Assembly: GCF_050563535.1 (NCBI RefSeq) | Contig: NZ_JBNXUO010000003.1 | Location: 1 to 64,000, forward strand | Reading direction: 5' to 3' | DNA: 64,000 bases | Source of the DNA: Falsiroseomonas sp050563535 | Lineage (GTDB): Bacteria > Pseudomonadota > Alphaproteobacteria > Acetobacterales > Acetobacteraceae | Part shown: piece after piece, positions 16,432 to 24,925 of the stretch | Position numbering within the stretch: the first letter of the stretch is position 1 | Layout: each line of letters starts with the position of its first letter | Program-made: the position numbers and the translations under genes | Notes under the pieces: generated by a model | Databases searched by the model: none | What the model saw: the letters and a program-made list of their open reading frames with translations, nothing else | What the model was told of the DNA's origin: nothing

Positions 16432-17442
16432 ATGTCCCGCGCGATGAGCGAGTTCGACCACCGCTACAACATGCTGATCGAGCGCTTCGCCTCGATCCCC
16501 GAACCCGCCTTCGAGACGCCGGAGGAGATGGCCCGCGTCTGGGGCCGCAACTGGGGCTGCAATTCCGACATCGGCCGGCTGCGCCTCGTGCTGATGCACC
16601 GCCCGGGGGAGGAGATGCGCGTGGTGGACACGCTGCCCCGCATCGAGGAACTGGGCGCCTTCGGCGACCCGGAAAGCGGCGCCTATTGGCGCGGCGATGT
16701 CCGCCCGACGCTGGCCGAACAGCAGGCGCAGCACGATGCGCTGGCCGCTGCCCTGCGGGAGGAGGGGGTGGAAATCGTCTACCTGGACCGCTGCGCGCCG
16801 GGGCGGCACAAGTCCATCTACACGCGCGACAGCTGCATCGGCGTCCAGGGCGGCGCCATCGTCACCCGCATGGGCCCGAAGATCCGCCGCGGCGAGGAGG
16901 CGCCGGTGACCGAGACGCTCGGCCGCATCGGCATGCCCATCCTCCGCACGGTCCACGGCACCGGGCTGATGGAAGGCGGCAGCTTCGCCTATGTCCGCCC
17001 CGACCTCGCCGTGGTCGGCGTCTCCTCCCGCGTGAACGAGGAAGGGGCGCGGCAGGTGGAGGAGGTGCTGAAGGTGCAGGGCACGCGGCTGGTCCGGGTG
17101 CAGATCCCGGGATACCGTCTGCACATCGACGGCGCCTTCGTGATGGTCCACCACGACACCGCCATCGTGAATCCCTCCACGCTGCCCTTCGTCTTCATGG
17201 AGGAGCTGAAGCGCAACGGCGTGAAGCTCATCACCGTGAACCACGAGGACCCGTCCTGGGCGATCAACTGCCTCGCCGTGGCGCCCGGCCGCGTGCTGAT
17301 GAGCGACAGGGTCAGCCCCCGCACGCAGGACGCGCTGGACCGGGCCGGCGTGTCGGTCCGGCTGGTGGAGTACGACAAGGTCGGCCTTGGCGGCGGCGGC
17401 ATCCACTGCTCGACCTGCCCGCTGGTGCGCGACCCGATATGA
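16432..17442 (+). CDS. Guanidino-group hydrolase/amidinotransferase family protein (DDAH/arginine-deiminase-like)
   Basis: A 336-residue member of the penta-domain amidinotransferase superfamily. The catalytic triad elements are visible: acidic MEGGSFAYV near residue 183, His in YRLHIDGAFVMVHHD near 229, and the nucleophilic Cys in GGGIHCSTCPLVRDP near the C-terminus (about 325). The N-terminal NWGCNSDIGRLRLVLMHRPGEE is the usual first repeat. Enzymes of this group hydrolyse arginine, agmatine, dimethylarginine or related guanidines, or transfer the amidino group. As the last gene of the transport operon it suggests that the imported solute has a guanidino or amidino group (inference). Confidence 0.85.
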   Translation: MSRAMSEFDHRYNMLIERFASIPEPAFETPEEMARVWGRNWGCNSDIGRLRLVLMHRPGEEMRVVDTLPRIEELGAFGDPESGAYWRGDVRPTLAEQQAQHDALAAALREEGVEIVYLDRCAPGRHKSIYTRDSCIGVQGGAIVTRMGPKIRRGEEAPVTETLGRIGMPILRTVHGTGLMEGGSFAYVRPDLAVVGVSSRVNEEGARQVEEVLKVQGTRLVRVQIPGYRLHIDGAFVMVHHDTAIVNPSTLPFVFMEELKRNGVKLITVNHEDPSWAINCLAVAPGRVLMSDRVSPRTQDALDRAGVSVRLVEYDKVGLGGGGIHCSTCPLVRDPI

Positions 17443-17463
17443 GGGCCGCGCACCGGCGGCGCG

Positions 17464-19041
17464 CTACCGCTTCGTCACGCCCCAGAAGACCGGGATGGTG
17501 GTGGGGCGGATGCCCTCCACATTCGTGCGGTGCGCGGCCAGCGTGCGGAACTGCCCCGCATTGATGTAGGGCAGCACCTCATAGGCCCGCGCATGGACGC
17601 GGTGCAGGATCTCCTGCCGCTTCGCCGGGTCGTTCTCCTCCCACCAGCTTCGGCGCAGATCCTCCAGCGCCTGGTCGCAGGGCCAGCCGGTCAGACCGCC
17701 CTCGCAGGGGCTGGCGAGGTAGAGGTTGGTCAGCGGGTTCTGCCCGTCCAGCACATTCGCCACCGTGACGAACATGTTCCACCCGCCCTGGTCCACCGGC
17801 TCGCGCCGGTTGCGGCGCTGGGTCACGGTCGCCCAGTCCATGCTGGGCACGTCCATGTTGAGCCCCGCGCGCTGGAAGGCCTGCGCCATGACCAGCGTCG
17901 CCGCGTTGTTGATCGGGCTGTCGGCGGCGTTCATGAAGACGACGCGCTGGCCGTTGTAGCCGGCCTCCCGCAACAGGGCGCGGGCGCGGTCGACATTCGC
18001 CTCGCGCAGGCCCTGCGCGCCGGCGTTCGATTCCAGCGGCGTGCCGCAGAAGAAGAAGGCCGGGCAGTAGGGCACCTGTTCCGAGGCGCGGATGCCCGCG
18101 GCCTGCAGCACTTCCTGCTGGTTGACCAGGTGCAGCAGCGCCTGGCGCGCGGCGGGGTGGTTGAAGGGCGGCTGGGTGTGGTTGATCCGCAGCCACACCA
18201 TGAAGCCCACCGGGTTCAGCGCCATCGTCCGGATGTTCCGGTTGCGCTCCAGCACGGGCACGATGTCCGGGGAGGGCTGTTCGATAAAGTCGATCTCGCC
18301 CGCCTGAAGGGCCGCGGCAGCCGTCGCGGGGTCCGGCATCGCCACCCATTCCAGCCGTTCGATCGAGACCACCTTGCCGCCGGCCAGCCCATCGGCCGGC
18401 TCGCTCCGCGGGCGGTAGTTGGGGTTGCGGAGGTAGACCGCCCGGTCGCCGACGCGCCACTGGTTCGCCTGGAAGATGAAGGGCCCGCTGCCGGTCGCGT
18501 CCGTGATGGCGGTGGTGGCCGGCGTCTCCGCGATGCGTTCGGGCATCACGAACAGCGCGCTGGCGGTCGGGCGGGCCAGGGCTTCGGTCACCAGCGCGAA
18601 GGGGCGGGACAGGCGCAGGGTGAAGGTGCGCTCGTCCACCACCTCCATCGCGGCGGTGGAGGCCGCGAGCGCGCGTCCCACCACGTCCCGCTGCGCCCAG
18701 CGGCGGATCGAGGCCACCGCATCGGCCGCGCGCACCGGCCGCCCGTCATGGAAGGCCAGCCCCTCGCGCAGGGTGAAGCGGTGCATCATGCCGTCGGCGC
18801 TCGCCTCGTGCCGCTCCACCATTTGCGGCCGCGCGACGCCCTGCGAATCCAGTGCGAAGAGCTGGTCGTAGACCATGAAGCCGTGGTTGCGGACGAAGGC
18901 CGCCGTGGACTGCACGGGGTCGAGGCTGGCCAGGTCGTTGATCAGCACGACCCGCAGCGTGGACTGCGCCGAGGCCGCCCCCGCCGCGAGGGAAAAGGCG
19001 GCCGCGGCCGCCGCGGTGAACCATCGCCTGCCGAACCGCAT
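17464..19041 (-). CDS. Orphan ABC transporter substrate-binding protein, family 5 (peptide/opine/nickel type)
   Basis: A 525-residue extracytoplasmic binding protein. The signal peptide runs to about residue 25 (AAGAASAQ). The mature start STLRVVLINDLASLDPVQS and the later LREGLAFHDGRPV near residue 95 are the SBP_bac_5 hallmarks, followed by the lobe-II segment with WLRINHTQPPFNHPAARQALLHLV. No permease or ATPase genes of the dipeptide type are adjacent, so it must work with a transporter encoded elsewhere. It is convergent with the guanidino-hydrolase gene (21-base gap) and divergent from an amidohydrolase gene. Start ATG 19041 was chosen because it begins the signal peptide. Confidence 0.88.
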   Translation of the reverse strand: MRFGRRWFTAAAAAAFSLAAGAASAQSTLRVVLINDLASLDPVQSTAAFVRNHGFMVYDQLFALDSQGVARPQMVERHEASADGMMHRFTLREGLAFHDGRPVRAADAVASIRRWAQRDVVGRALAASTAAMEVVDERTFTLRLSRPFALVTEALARPTASALFVMPERIAETPATTAITDATGSGPFIFQANQWRVGDRAVYLRNPNYRPRSEPADGLAGGKVVSIERLEWVAMPDPATAAAALQAGEIDFIEQPSPDIVPVLERNRNIRTMALNPVGFMVWLRINHTQPPFNHPAARQALLHLVNQQEVLQAAGIRASEQVPYCPAFFFCGTPLESNAGAQGLREANVDRARALLREAGYNGQRVVFMNAADSPINNAATLVMAQAFQRAGLNMDVPSMDWATVTQRRNRREPVDQGGWNMFVTVANVLDGQNPLTNLYLASPCEGGLTGWPCDQALEDLRRSWWEENDPAKRQEILHRVHARAYEVLPYINAGQFRTLAAHRTNVEGIRPTTIPVFWGVTKR

Positions 19042-19175
19042 CGCCCGTCCCTTCCTGGCTGGGCCGCGATGATGCGCGCGGCCGGCCGGGCCGCGCAACG
19101 TGGTCCTGCCCGCCTTGACGCTGCCGGTGCCGGGCGGGACAGTCGGGCGGGGATGGGTGGCCGGCTGCGAGGGGC

Positions 19176-20816
19176 ATGGAACGGGATCTCGTCTTCCTGG
19201 GCGGCCGGGTGTTCCGCGGCCTTGCCGGCGGCTTCGCCGAGGCGATGGCGCTGCGCGCCGGCCGCGTGCTGGCAGTGGGGACCGCGGCCGAGGTCAACGC
19301 TGCCGCGCCGGGCGCGCACCGCATCGACCTTGCCGGCCGCGTCGCCATTCCGGCCTTCAACGAGGCCCATATGCACCTGCTGCCGCATGGCCTGGCGCTG
19401 GCGGGCGTCAACCTGCGGGCGGAGGAGGTGCGGACGCTCGACGAGTTGCTCCGCCGCCTCCGGGATGCCGCGGCCGCCGCGCCGCGCGGGGCCTGGGTGC
19501 TCGGCCGCGGCTACGACCATGCGGAACTCGACATCGGCCGCCACCCGACCGCGGCGGAACTGGATGCGGCCGCGCCCCACAACCCGGTCTTCATCACGCG
19601 CACCTGCGGCCATATGGGCGTGGCGAACGGCGCCGCGATGCGCGCGGCCGGCATTGGCCACGACACGCCCGACCCCGAGGGCGGCGTGATCGAGCGGCGC
19701 GGCGGCACCCTGACCGGCCTGTTCCAGGAACGTGCGATGCGCCTGGTGCGCGACGCCGCGCCCCCGCCTGACGAGGCGGCGATGGTGGACGCGATCGAGC
19801 GTGCGGGAATGCACCTCGCCGGGCTCGGCTTCGCCTCGGCCACCGACATGAATGTCGGCATGACCGCGGGGATGGCGGAGATCGCCGCCTTCGAGGCCGC
19901 GAGGCGGTCGGGGCGACTGCCGCTGCGGATGTGGAACGTGCTGGCCGGCAACCCGGAAGGCATCGCCGCGGATGCCTGGGCGGCGGGGCTGCGCCCGGGC
20001 GACGGCGACGACATGCTGCGCTGGGGCGCGGTGAAGGTCTTTGCCGATGGCAGCGCGGGCGGGCTGACGGCCGCCTTCCACGAACCCTACCTGACCAGCG
20101 CGGGCCGCGGGACGGGCGTGTTCACCTTCCCCGACGCCACGATGCACGCGCTGCTGAAGCTGTACCACGAACAGGGCTGGCAGCTCGACATCCACGCCAT
20201 CGGCGATGCCGCCATCGGCCAGGTGCTGGCGGGGATGGAGGCGGCGGACAGCCCCGCCCACCCCTTCGCCGGCCGGCGCCACCGGATCGAGCATTGCGGC
20301 TTCGTGACGCGCGACCAGATGCTCCGGATGAAGGCACGCGGCATCCTGCCGGTGCCGCAGCCCGTCTTCCTCCATGAGTTCGGCGACCTCTACATCCGCA
20401 ACCTCGGCCGCGAACGCAGCGAAGGTGCCTACCCGATGCGGACATGGCTGGAGGAGGGGCACCACCCGTCCGCCTCCTCCGACTGCCCGGTCAGCACGGT
20501 CGATCCCTTCGTCAACCTCCATGCCATGCTGACGCGCCGGACCAGCCGCGGCACGCTGCTGGGGGCGGAGGAGACGCTGACCGCGGAGCAGGCGATCCAC
20601 TGCCAGACCTGGTGCGCCGCCTACAGCCAGTTCGCCGAGGACGCGCGCGGCACGCTGGAGCCCGGGATGCTGGCCGATGTCGCCGTGCTGTCGCGCGACG
20701 TCTTCGCGGCGGCGCTGCAGGAGATCCTGCGCGACACCCGCGCCGACATCACGCTGCGCGGCGCGGGACCCGCAGGACCCGCCGTGCTGCACGACCGCCA
20801 TGGCGAGCTTGGCTGA
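19176..20816 (+). CDS. YtcJ-like metal-dependent amidohydrolase (second copy)
   Basis: A 546-residue amidohydrolase_3 protein. HxH motif is NEAHMHL near residue 64; the first residue before it is Asn-Glu-Ala rather than the usual D-x-H. Later landmarks are LDIHAIGDAAIGQ near 335, IEHCGFV near 370 and ASSDCPVS near 437, with the C-terminal GTLEPGMLADVAVLSRDV. It diverges from the protein encoded at 6181-7797 at most positions, so the two are likely paralogues with different substrates. It starts at ATG 19176 and is followed 43 bases later by an AtzB/TrzN-like hydrolase on the same strand. Confidence 0.87.
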   Translation: MERDLVFLGGRVFRGLAGGFAEAMALRAGRVLAVGTAAEVNAAAPGAHRIDLAGRVAIPAFNEAHMHLLPHGLALAGVNLRAEEVRTLDELLRRLRDAAAAAPRGAWVLGRGYDHAELDIGRHPTAAELDAAAPHNPVFITRTCGHMGVANGAAMRAAGIGHDTPDPEGGVIERRGGTLTGLFQERAMRLVRDAAPPPDEAAMVDAIERAGMHLAGLGFASATDMNVGMTAGMAEIAAFEAARRSGRLPLRMWNVLAGNPEGIAADAWAAGLRPGDGDDMLRWGAVKVFADGSAGGLTAAFHEPYLTSAGRGTGVFTFPDATMHALLKLYHEQGWQLDIHAIGDAAIGQVLAGMEAADSPAHPFAGRRHRIEHCGFVTRDQMLRMKARGILPVPQPVFLHEFGDLYIRNLGRERSEGAYPMRTWLEEGHHPSASSDCPVSTVDPFVNLHAMLTRRTSRGTLLGAEETLTAEQAIHCQTWCAAYSQFAEDARGTLEPGMLADVAVLSRDVFAAALQEILRDTRADITLRGAGPAGPAVLHDRHGELG

Positions 20817-20859
20817 CGCGCCGGGCGACGCACCGAACCAGGGAAGGGAACCACCGGGC

Positions 20860-22290
20860 ATGACCACCGTGATCCGCAACGCCGAGATGGTCGTCGCCTG
20901 GGACTCCGGCGCGAAGCAGCATGTCTACCTGCCCGATGCCGACGTCGCCTACGACGGCGGCGCGATCACCTTCGTCGGCCGCGGCTACACGGGCGCGGCG
21001 GAGGAGGAGATCGCCGGACGCGGGCTGATGGTGATGCCCGGCCTGGTCAACATCCATTCCCACCCGTCGAGCGAGCCGATGAACAAGGGCCTGATCGACG
21101 AGATCGGCAGCCCCGGGCTCTACAACTCCTCGCTCTACGAGTTCATGCCGATCTTCCGCGCCGATGCGGAAGCGGTGCCGTCCTGCGTGCGCGTCGCGCT
21201 GTCCGAACTGCTGCTGTCCGGCGTGACCACGGTGGCCGACCTGTCGATGGCGCATCCCGGCTGGCTCGACCTGCTGGCGGAATCGGGCCTGAGGGTCTGC
21301 ATCGCGCCGATGTTCAAGTCCGCGAAGTGGTTCACCCGCAACGGCCATGTCGTCGAATACGAATGGGACGAAGCGGCGGGCGAGAAGGCGATGGCCGAGG
21401 CGCTGTCCCTGATCGAGCGCGCGGAGCAGCACGAATGCGGCCGGCTGTTCGGCATGGTGGTGCCGGCGCAGATCGACACCTGCACCGACACGCTGCTGAA
21501 GGAAAGCTTCCAGGAGGCCGGCCGGCGCGGGCTGTCGTGGCAGATCCACGCCGCGCAGTCGGTGGTGGAGTTCCACGAGATCACCCGCCGCCACGGCAGG
21601 ACGCCGATCGGCTGGCTCGACTCGATGGGCCTGCTGTCGGAACGCAGCATCGTCGGCCACGGCATCTTCCTGGACGACCACCCCTCCACCCGCTGGTGGA
21701 CGGATACCGACATGAAGCGCCTGGCGGAAACCGGGACGACGGTGGCGCATTGCCCGACCGTCTTCGCGCGCCGCGGCATCACGCTGAAGCATTTCGGCCG
21801 CTACCGGCGGGCAGGCGTGAACATGGGCCTCGGCACCGACACCTATCCGCACAACATGCTCGACGAGATGCGGCTGGTCGCCTACCTCGCCCGCACGCAG
21901 GCGGGCGACCCGCGCAGCATGAGCACGACGGAGCTGTTCGACGCCGCCACCATCGGGGGCGCGAAGGCGCTGGGGCGCGACGACATCGGGCGGCTGGCGG
22001 CGGGCTGCCGCGCGGATTTCGTGCTGGTGGACGTGACGCACCCGATGATGCGCCCGGGCCGCGACCCGGTGCGGAGCCTCGTCTACGCCGCGGGCGACCG
22101 CGCGGTGAAGGACGTGTTCGTGGACGGCCGCAAGGTGGTGGCGGATGGCGAGGTGGTGACGATGGACTACCGCGCCGCCGCCGCCCATCTGCACGAGGCG
22201 CAGAAGCGCATCATCGACCGCGCCCCGGCGCAGGACTGGGCGCACCGCCCGGTGGAGGTCAGCTCCCCCCCCACCTTCCGCTGGAGCTGA
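20860..22290 (+). CDS. Metal-dependent amidohydrolase of the ATZ/TRZ/SsnA (chlorohydrolase/deaminase) group
   Basis: A 476-residue amidohydrolase_1 protein. Metal ligands are in VNIHSHPSSEP near residue 63 (HxH), WQIHAAQS near 228, and GLGTDTYPHNM near 325 (Asp), with IVGHGIFLDDHP supplying another His. The N- and C-terminal beta-sandwich parts are present (GRLAAGCRADFVLVDV near 375). The group includes triazine hydrolases, guanine deaminase and 5-methylthioadenosine deaminase. The start is ATG 20860 behind GGGAAGGGA. It follows the YtcJ-like gene, probably in one transcript, and is convergent with the HyuA-like gene. Confidence 0.87.
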   Translation: MTTVIRNAEMVVAWDSGAKQHVYLPDADVAYDGGAITFVGRGYTGAAEEEIAGRGLMVMPGLVNIHSHPSSEPMNKGLIDEIGSPGLYNSSLYEFMPIFRADAEAVPSCVRVALSELLLSGVTTVADLSMAHPGWLDLLAESGLRVCIAPMFKSAKWFTRNGHVVEYEWDEAAGEKAMAEALSLIERAEQHECGRLFGMVVPAQIDTCTDTLLKESFQEAGRRGLSWQIHAAQSVVEFHEITRRHGRTPIGWLDSMGLLSERSIVGHGIFLDDHPSTRWWTDTDMKRLAETGTTVAHCPTVFARRGITLKHFGRYRRAGVNMGLGTDTYPHNMLDEMRLVAYLARTQAGDPRSMSTTELFDAATIGGAKALGRDDIGRLAAGCRADFVLVDVTHPMMRPGRDPVRSLVYAAGDRAVKDVFVDGRKVVADGEVVTMDYRAAAAHLHEAQKRIIDRAPAQDWAHRPVEVSSPPTFRWS

Positions 22291-22305
22291 GGGCGCGAGG
22301 GGGGT

Positions 22306-23844
22306 TCAGGCCGCGATCTCCCCCACCACCCGCGCCCTGACGCGCAGCGCGCCGCCGGGAAGGTAGGCGATGGGCAGGTCCTCGATATCGACCAGCGCCA
22401 GCGTCGCCCCGTCCGCGCCGGCCTCCACCGCCCGGCCGCGCGCGATGCGCTCGGCCTCCGCCATCGCCTCGGCGCGGGTCATGCCCTGGAAGACCTGGTC
22501 GGCCTCGCCGCTCACCTGCGCGATGGCGGCGCCGACGGCATTGGCCACCGCGGCATGGGCGGGGCGCAGCACCTCCGACACGCCGGGCAGCCGGTCCGGC
22601 ACCAGGAAGGCGCCGCCGCCCACGGCGAGAAGCGGCACCGCCGCCGCCTCCGTCTTCATGCGGTCAACCGATTCCTCCAGCATCCGCGCCGCCTCCTCCA
22701 GCACGGCGCGCCGGAAGGCGGGATCGAGGTCCGCGACATGCGACGCATCGCCGAGCGCGAGCAGACCGGCCGCCACAGCCACGTCGCTCGTCGTCAGCTG
22801 CGGCCCGCCGAAGATGCGGGCGAGTTCCGGCAGGCGGAAGCCGACGCTGCGCGGCCCGATCGCCACGCGCCCACCGTCCCGCGCCACAAGCGACCCGCCG
22901 CCGAGGCCGAAGCTGTGCAGGTCCGGCATGCGGAACAGCGTCCGCACGCCGCCCACCTCCACCACCGCATTCGCCTCCCGCGGGAAGCCGTGGCGCAGCG
23001 CGCCGACATCGCTGGTCGTGCCGCCCACATCCACCACCAGCGCGTCCTTCATCCCCGTCAGGAAGGCCGCGCCGCGCATGGAATTGGTGGGGCCCGACGC
23101 GAAGGACAGCACGGGGAAGCGCGCCGCCAGCTCCGCCCGGATGACCGTGCCGTCGTTCTGCGTGACGTAGAGCGGCGCTGCGATGCCGGCCTCGCGCAGC
23201 GCCTCCTCGAAGGCCTGAACGGTGTGCCGGGCCAGCGGTGCGAGGCAGGCATTCAGCAGCGCCACGTTCTCGCGCTCCAGCAACCCGATCCGCCCGAGCT
23301 CGCGCGAGAGGGTGATGGCGGCGTCCGGCATCTCGGCGCGCACGATCTCCGCCGCGCGCTCCTCCATCGCCGGATCAAGCGGCGAGAAGATCGCGGAGAC
23401 GGCGACGCAGCCGATCCCCGCCGCCTTCATCGCCCGCGCGGCGGCCGCGACCGCCCGCTCGTCCAGCGGCATGATCGGCCGCCCGTCATAGTCCTGCCCG
23501 CCCTCGACCATGTGGACCTGGCCGCGCACCAGGCAAGCGAGGTCCGCCGGCCAGTCGCAGAAGGGCGGCAGGGTGGCCGAGGCCGGCAGGCCGAGCCGCA
23601 GCGCCCCCACCTTCGCCAGGTCCCGCCGCTGCACAACTGCATTCACGAAATGCGTCGTGCCGATCATCACCGCCTGCACGCCCCCCGCGCCGGCCGCGCC
23701 CGCGACCCCGCGCAGCGCGGCGACCACGCCCGACATGACGTCGGCGGTGGTCGGCGTCTTCACCGCATGCAGGACCGTGCTGCCTTCCAGCAGCACCGCA
23801 TCGGTGTTCGTCCCGCCGACATCGATGCCGATCCGCCGCCTCAT
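22306..23844 (-). CDS. Short HyuA-type hydantoinase/oxoprolinase subunit
   Basis: A 512-residue ATP-dependent hydantoinase A-like protein. The N-terminal actin-like phosphate loop is GIDVGGTNTDAVLLEG at residues 5-20 and a second is VVDVGGTTSDVGALRHG near 271. Full-length HyuA proteins are near 700 residues; this short form ends soon after the ATPase domain (VDIEDLPIAYLPGG near 487) and lacks the C-terminal portion. Short HyuA proteins are typically paired with DUF917 proteins, as here: its ATG overlaps the DUF917 stop by 4 bases. The complex probably opens a cyclic imide or lactam with ATP, but no HyuB is present. Confidence 0.85.
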   Translation of the reverse strand: MRRRIGIDVGGTNTDAVLLEGSTVLHAVKTPTTADVMSGVVAALRGVAGAAGAGGVQAVMIGTTHFVNAVVQRRDLAKVGALRLGLPASATLPPFCDWPADLACLVRGQVHMVEGGQDYDGRPIMPLDERAVAAAARAMKAAGIGCVAVSAIFSPLDPAMEERAAEIVRAEMPDAAITLSRELGRIGLLERENVALLNACLAPLARHTVQAFEEALREAGIAAPLYVTQNDGTVIRAELAARFPVLSFASGPTNSMRGAAFLTGMKDALVVDVGGTTSDVGALRHGFPREANAVVEVGGVRTLFRMPDLHSFGLGGGSLVARDGGRVAIGPRSVGFRLPELARIFGGPQLTTSDVAVAAGLLALGDASHVADLDPAFRRAVLEEAARMLEESVDRMKTEAAAVPLLAVGGGAFLVPDRLPGVSEVLRPAHAAVANAVGAAIAQVSGEADQVFQGMTRAEAMAEAERIARGRAVEAGADGATLALVDIEDLPIAYLPGGALRVRARVVGEIAA

Positions 23845-24923
23845 GCGAAGACGCTCCGGAAGTCCAGGTCGTAGCCGAAGGCGCGCGGGCCCACGAAATC
23901 CAGCCCCCGCGGGGTCAGGAACACCGGCGGCGCGCGCAGCGCGACCACAGTGACGCGCTGGCCGTAGCGCAGCGTCTCGGTCCCGATCGCCTCGCCGCTC
24001 ACGCTGTCCAGCACGCAGATGAGGTCGGGCGTCATCACAACCGGCTCCCCGTCCATCCAGCCGACCGCGAATTCGTTCTGGAAGGCCAGCTCGAAGCCGC
24101 TGCCGCGCCAGCCGTCCAGGCCTTCCAGCACCGCCCGGCCGCGCAGGAAGCCTTCCGTCGTGCGGCGGGTGATGTCGGTGACCTTCCCGCGGAACAGCAG
24201 CTTGCCGTCTTCGGTCTCCAGGATCGCCGCGATGGGGTCCCGGTGTTCCCGCTGGGCAGTGCGGATGGCGCGGCCCAGCCTGATGGCCTGCGTCGTGGTG
24301 TGCGGGATGCCCCAGCGCTTCACCTCCGCCCCGGTGCGCGGCGCCTTGCAGGTCGCGGCGATCGAGCCGACCTCGACGCACATCTTCCGCGACAGGCGCT
24401 CCATCCACTTCCAGCTCGGCACCTTCGCGACGATGCCCTCGATGCCGCGCGGGTCCACCAGCGTCAGCGGCCAGGGTTGCAGGTCGCCGACCGCGAAGCT
24501 CGTCATCTGCGCTTCCGGATAGGCGCGGCCCATCGCATCGGCGTCCACCACCGGCTTGCCCAGATGCGCCGCCGCCAGCAGTGGCTGCACGCCGTTGTTG
24601 CCGCCGATCTCCACCGACATGATCGCGCGGAACCCGCGGCCCAGGTGGTCCTCCATCAGCGTCACGGCGCGCGCCATGTTGCGGCTGTCGGACAGGCGTT
24701 CCTGCCCGACCAGCGGCGCGCCCATGTTGGACACCACGGCGACCATGTCGTCATCCGCCAGCGCCCCGGGTGGCATCAGCCGCACGCGATGCCCCTCGGC
24801 GTAGAGCCGCCGCATGTTCAGCAGCCCGAGATAGGGCGACCCGCCGCCGCCGGTGCCGAGCACCCAGGCGCCGACCGCCAGCGCCTCGATGTCGTCGAGG
24901 CTGAGTTCGGGAAAGTCGTCCAT
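23841..24923 (-). CDS. DUF917 family protein (S-methyl-thiohydantoin desulfurase-type)
   Basis: A 360-residue DUF917 protein. The N-terminal glycine-rich GAWVLGTGGGGSPYLGLLNM is near residues 19-38, followed by VSNMGAPLVGQERL and VEIGGNNGVQPLLAAAHLGKPVVDADAMGRAYPE, which are strongly typical. Members have been tied to hydantoin-like compound breakdown. Start is ATG 24923, with GGAG five bases upstream, in preference to a GTG at 24929 that overlaps the AroM stop. It is central in the AroM-DUF917-HyuA operon, with overlaps or two-base gaps on both sides. Confidence 0.86.
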   Translation of the reverse strand: MDDFPELSLDDIEALAVGAWVLGTGGGGSPYLGLLNMRRLYAEGHRVRLMPPGALADDDMVAVVSNMGAPLVGQERLSDSRNMARAVTLMEDHLGRGFRAIMSVEIGGNNGVQPLLAAAHLGKPVVDADAMGRAYPEAQMTSFAVGDLQPWPLTLVDPRGIEGIVAKVPSWKWMERLSRKMCVEVGSIAATCKAPRTGAEVKRWGIPHTTTQAIRLGRAIRTAQREHRDPIAAILETEDGKLLFRGKVTDITRRTTEGFLRGRAVLEGLDGWRGSGFELAFQNEFAVGWMDGEPVVMTPDLICVLDSVSGEAIGTETLRYGQRVTVVALRAPPVFLTPRGLDFVGPRAFGYDLDFRSVFA

Positions 24924-24925
24924 CG

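Noticed and set aside
18942..22245. Long minus-strand frames opposite the two amidohydrolases at 19176-22290
   Set aside because: They are antisense to clear enzyme genes and show only His/Arg/Gly-rich shadow sequence.
23855..24408. Extension of the HyuA frame upstream of ATG 23844
   Set aside because: It would lie across the DUF917 gene in another frame; the ATGA junction and the GIDVGGTNT motif right after 23844 define the start.
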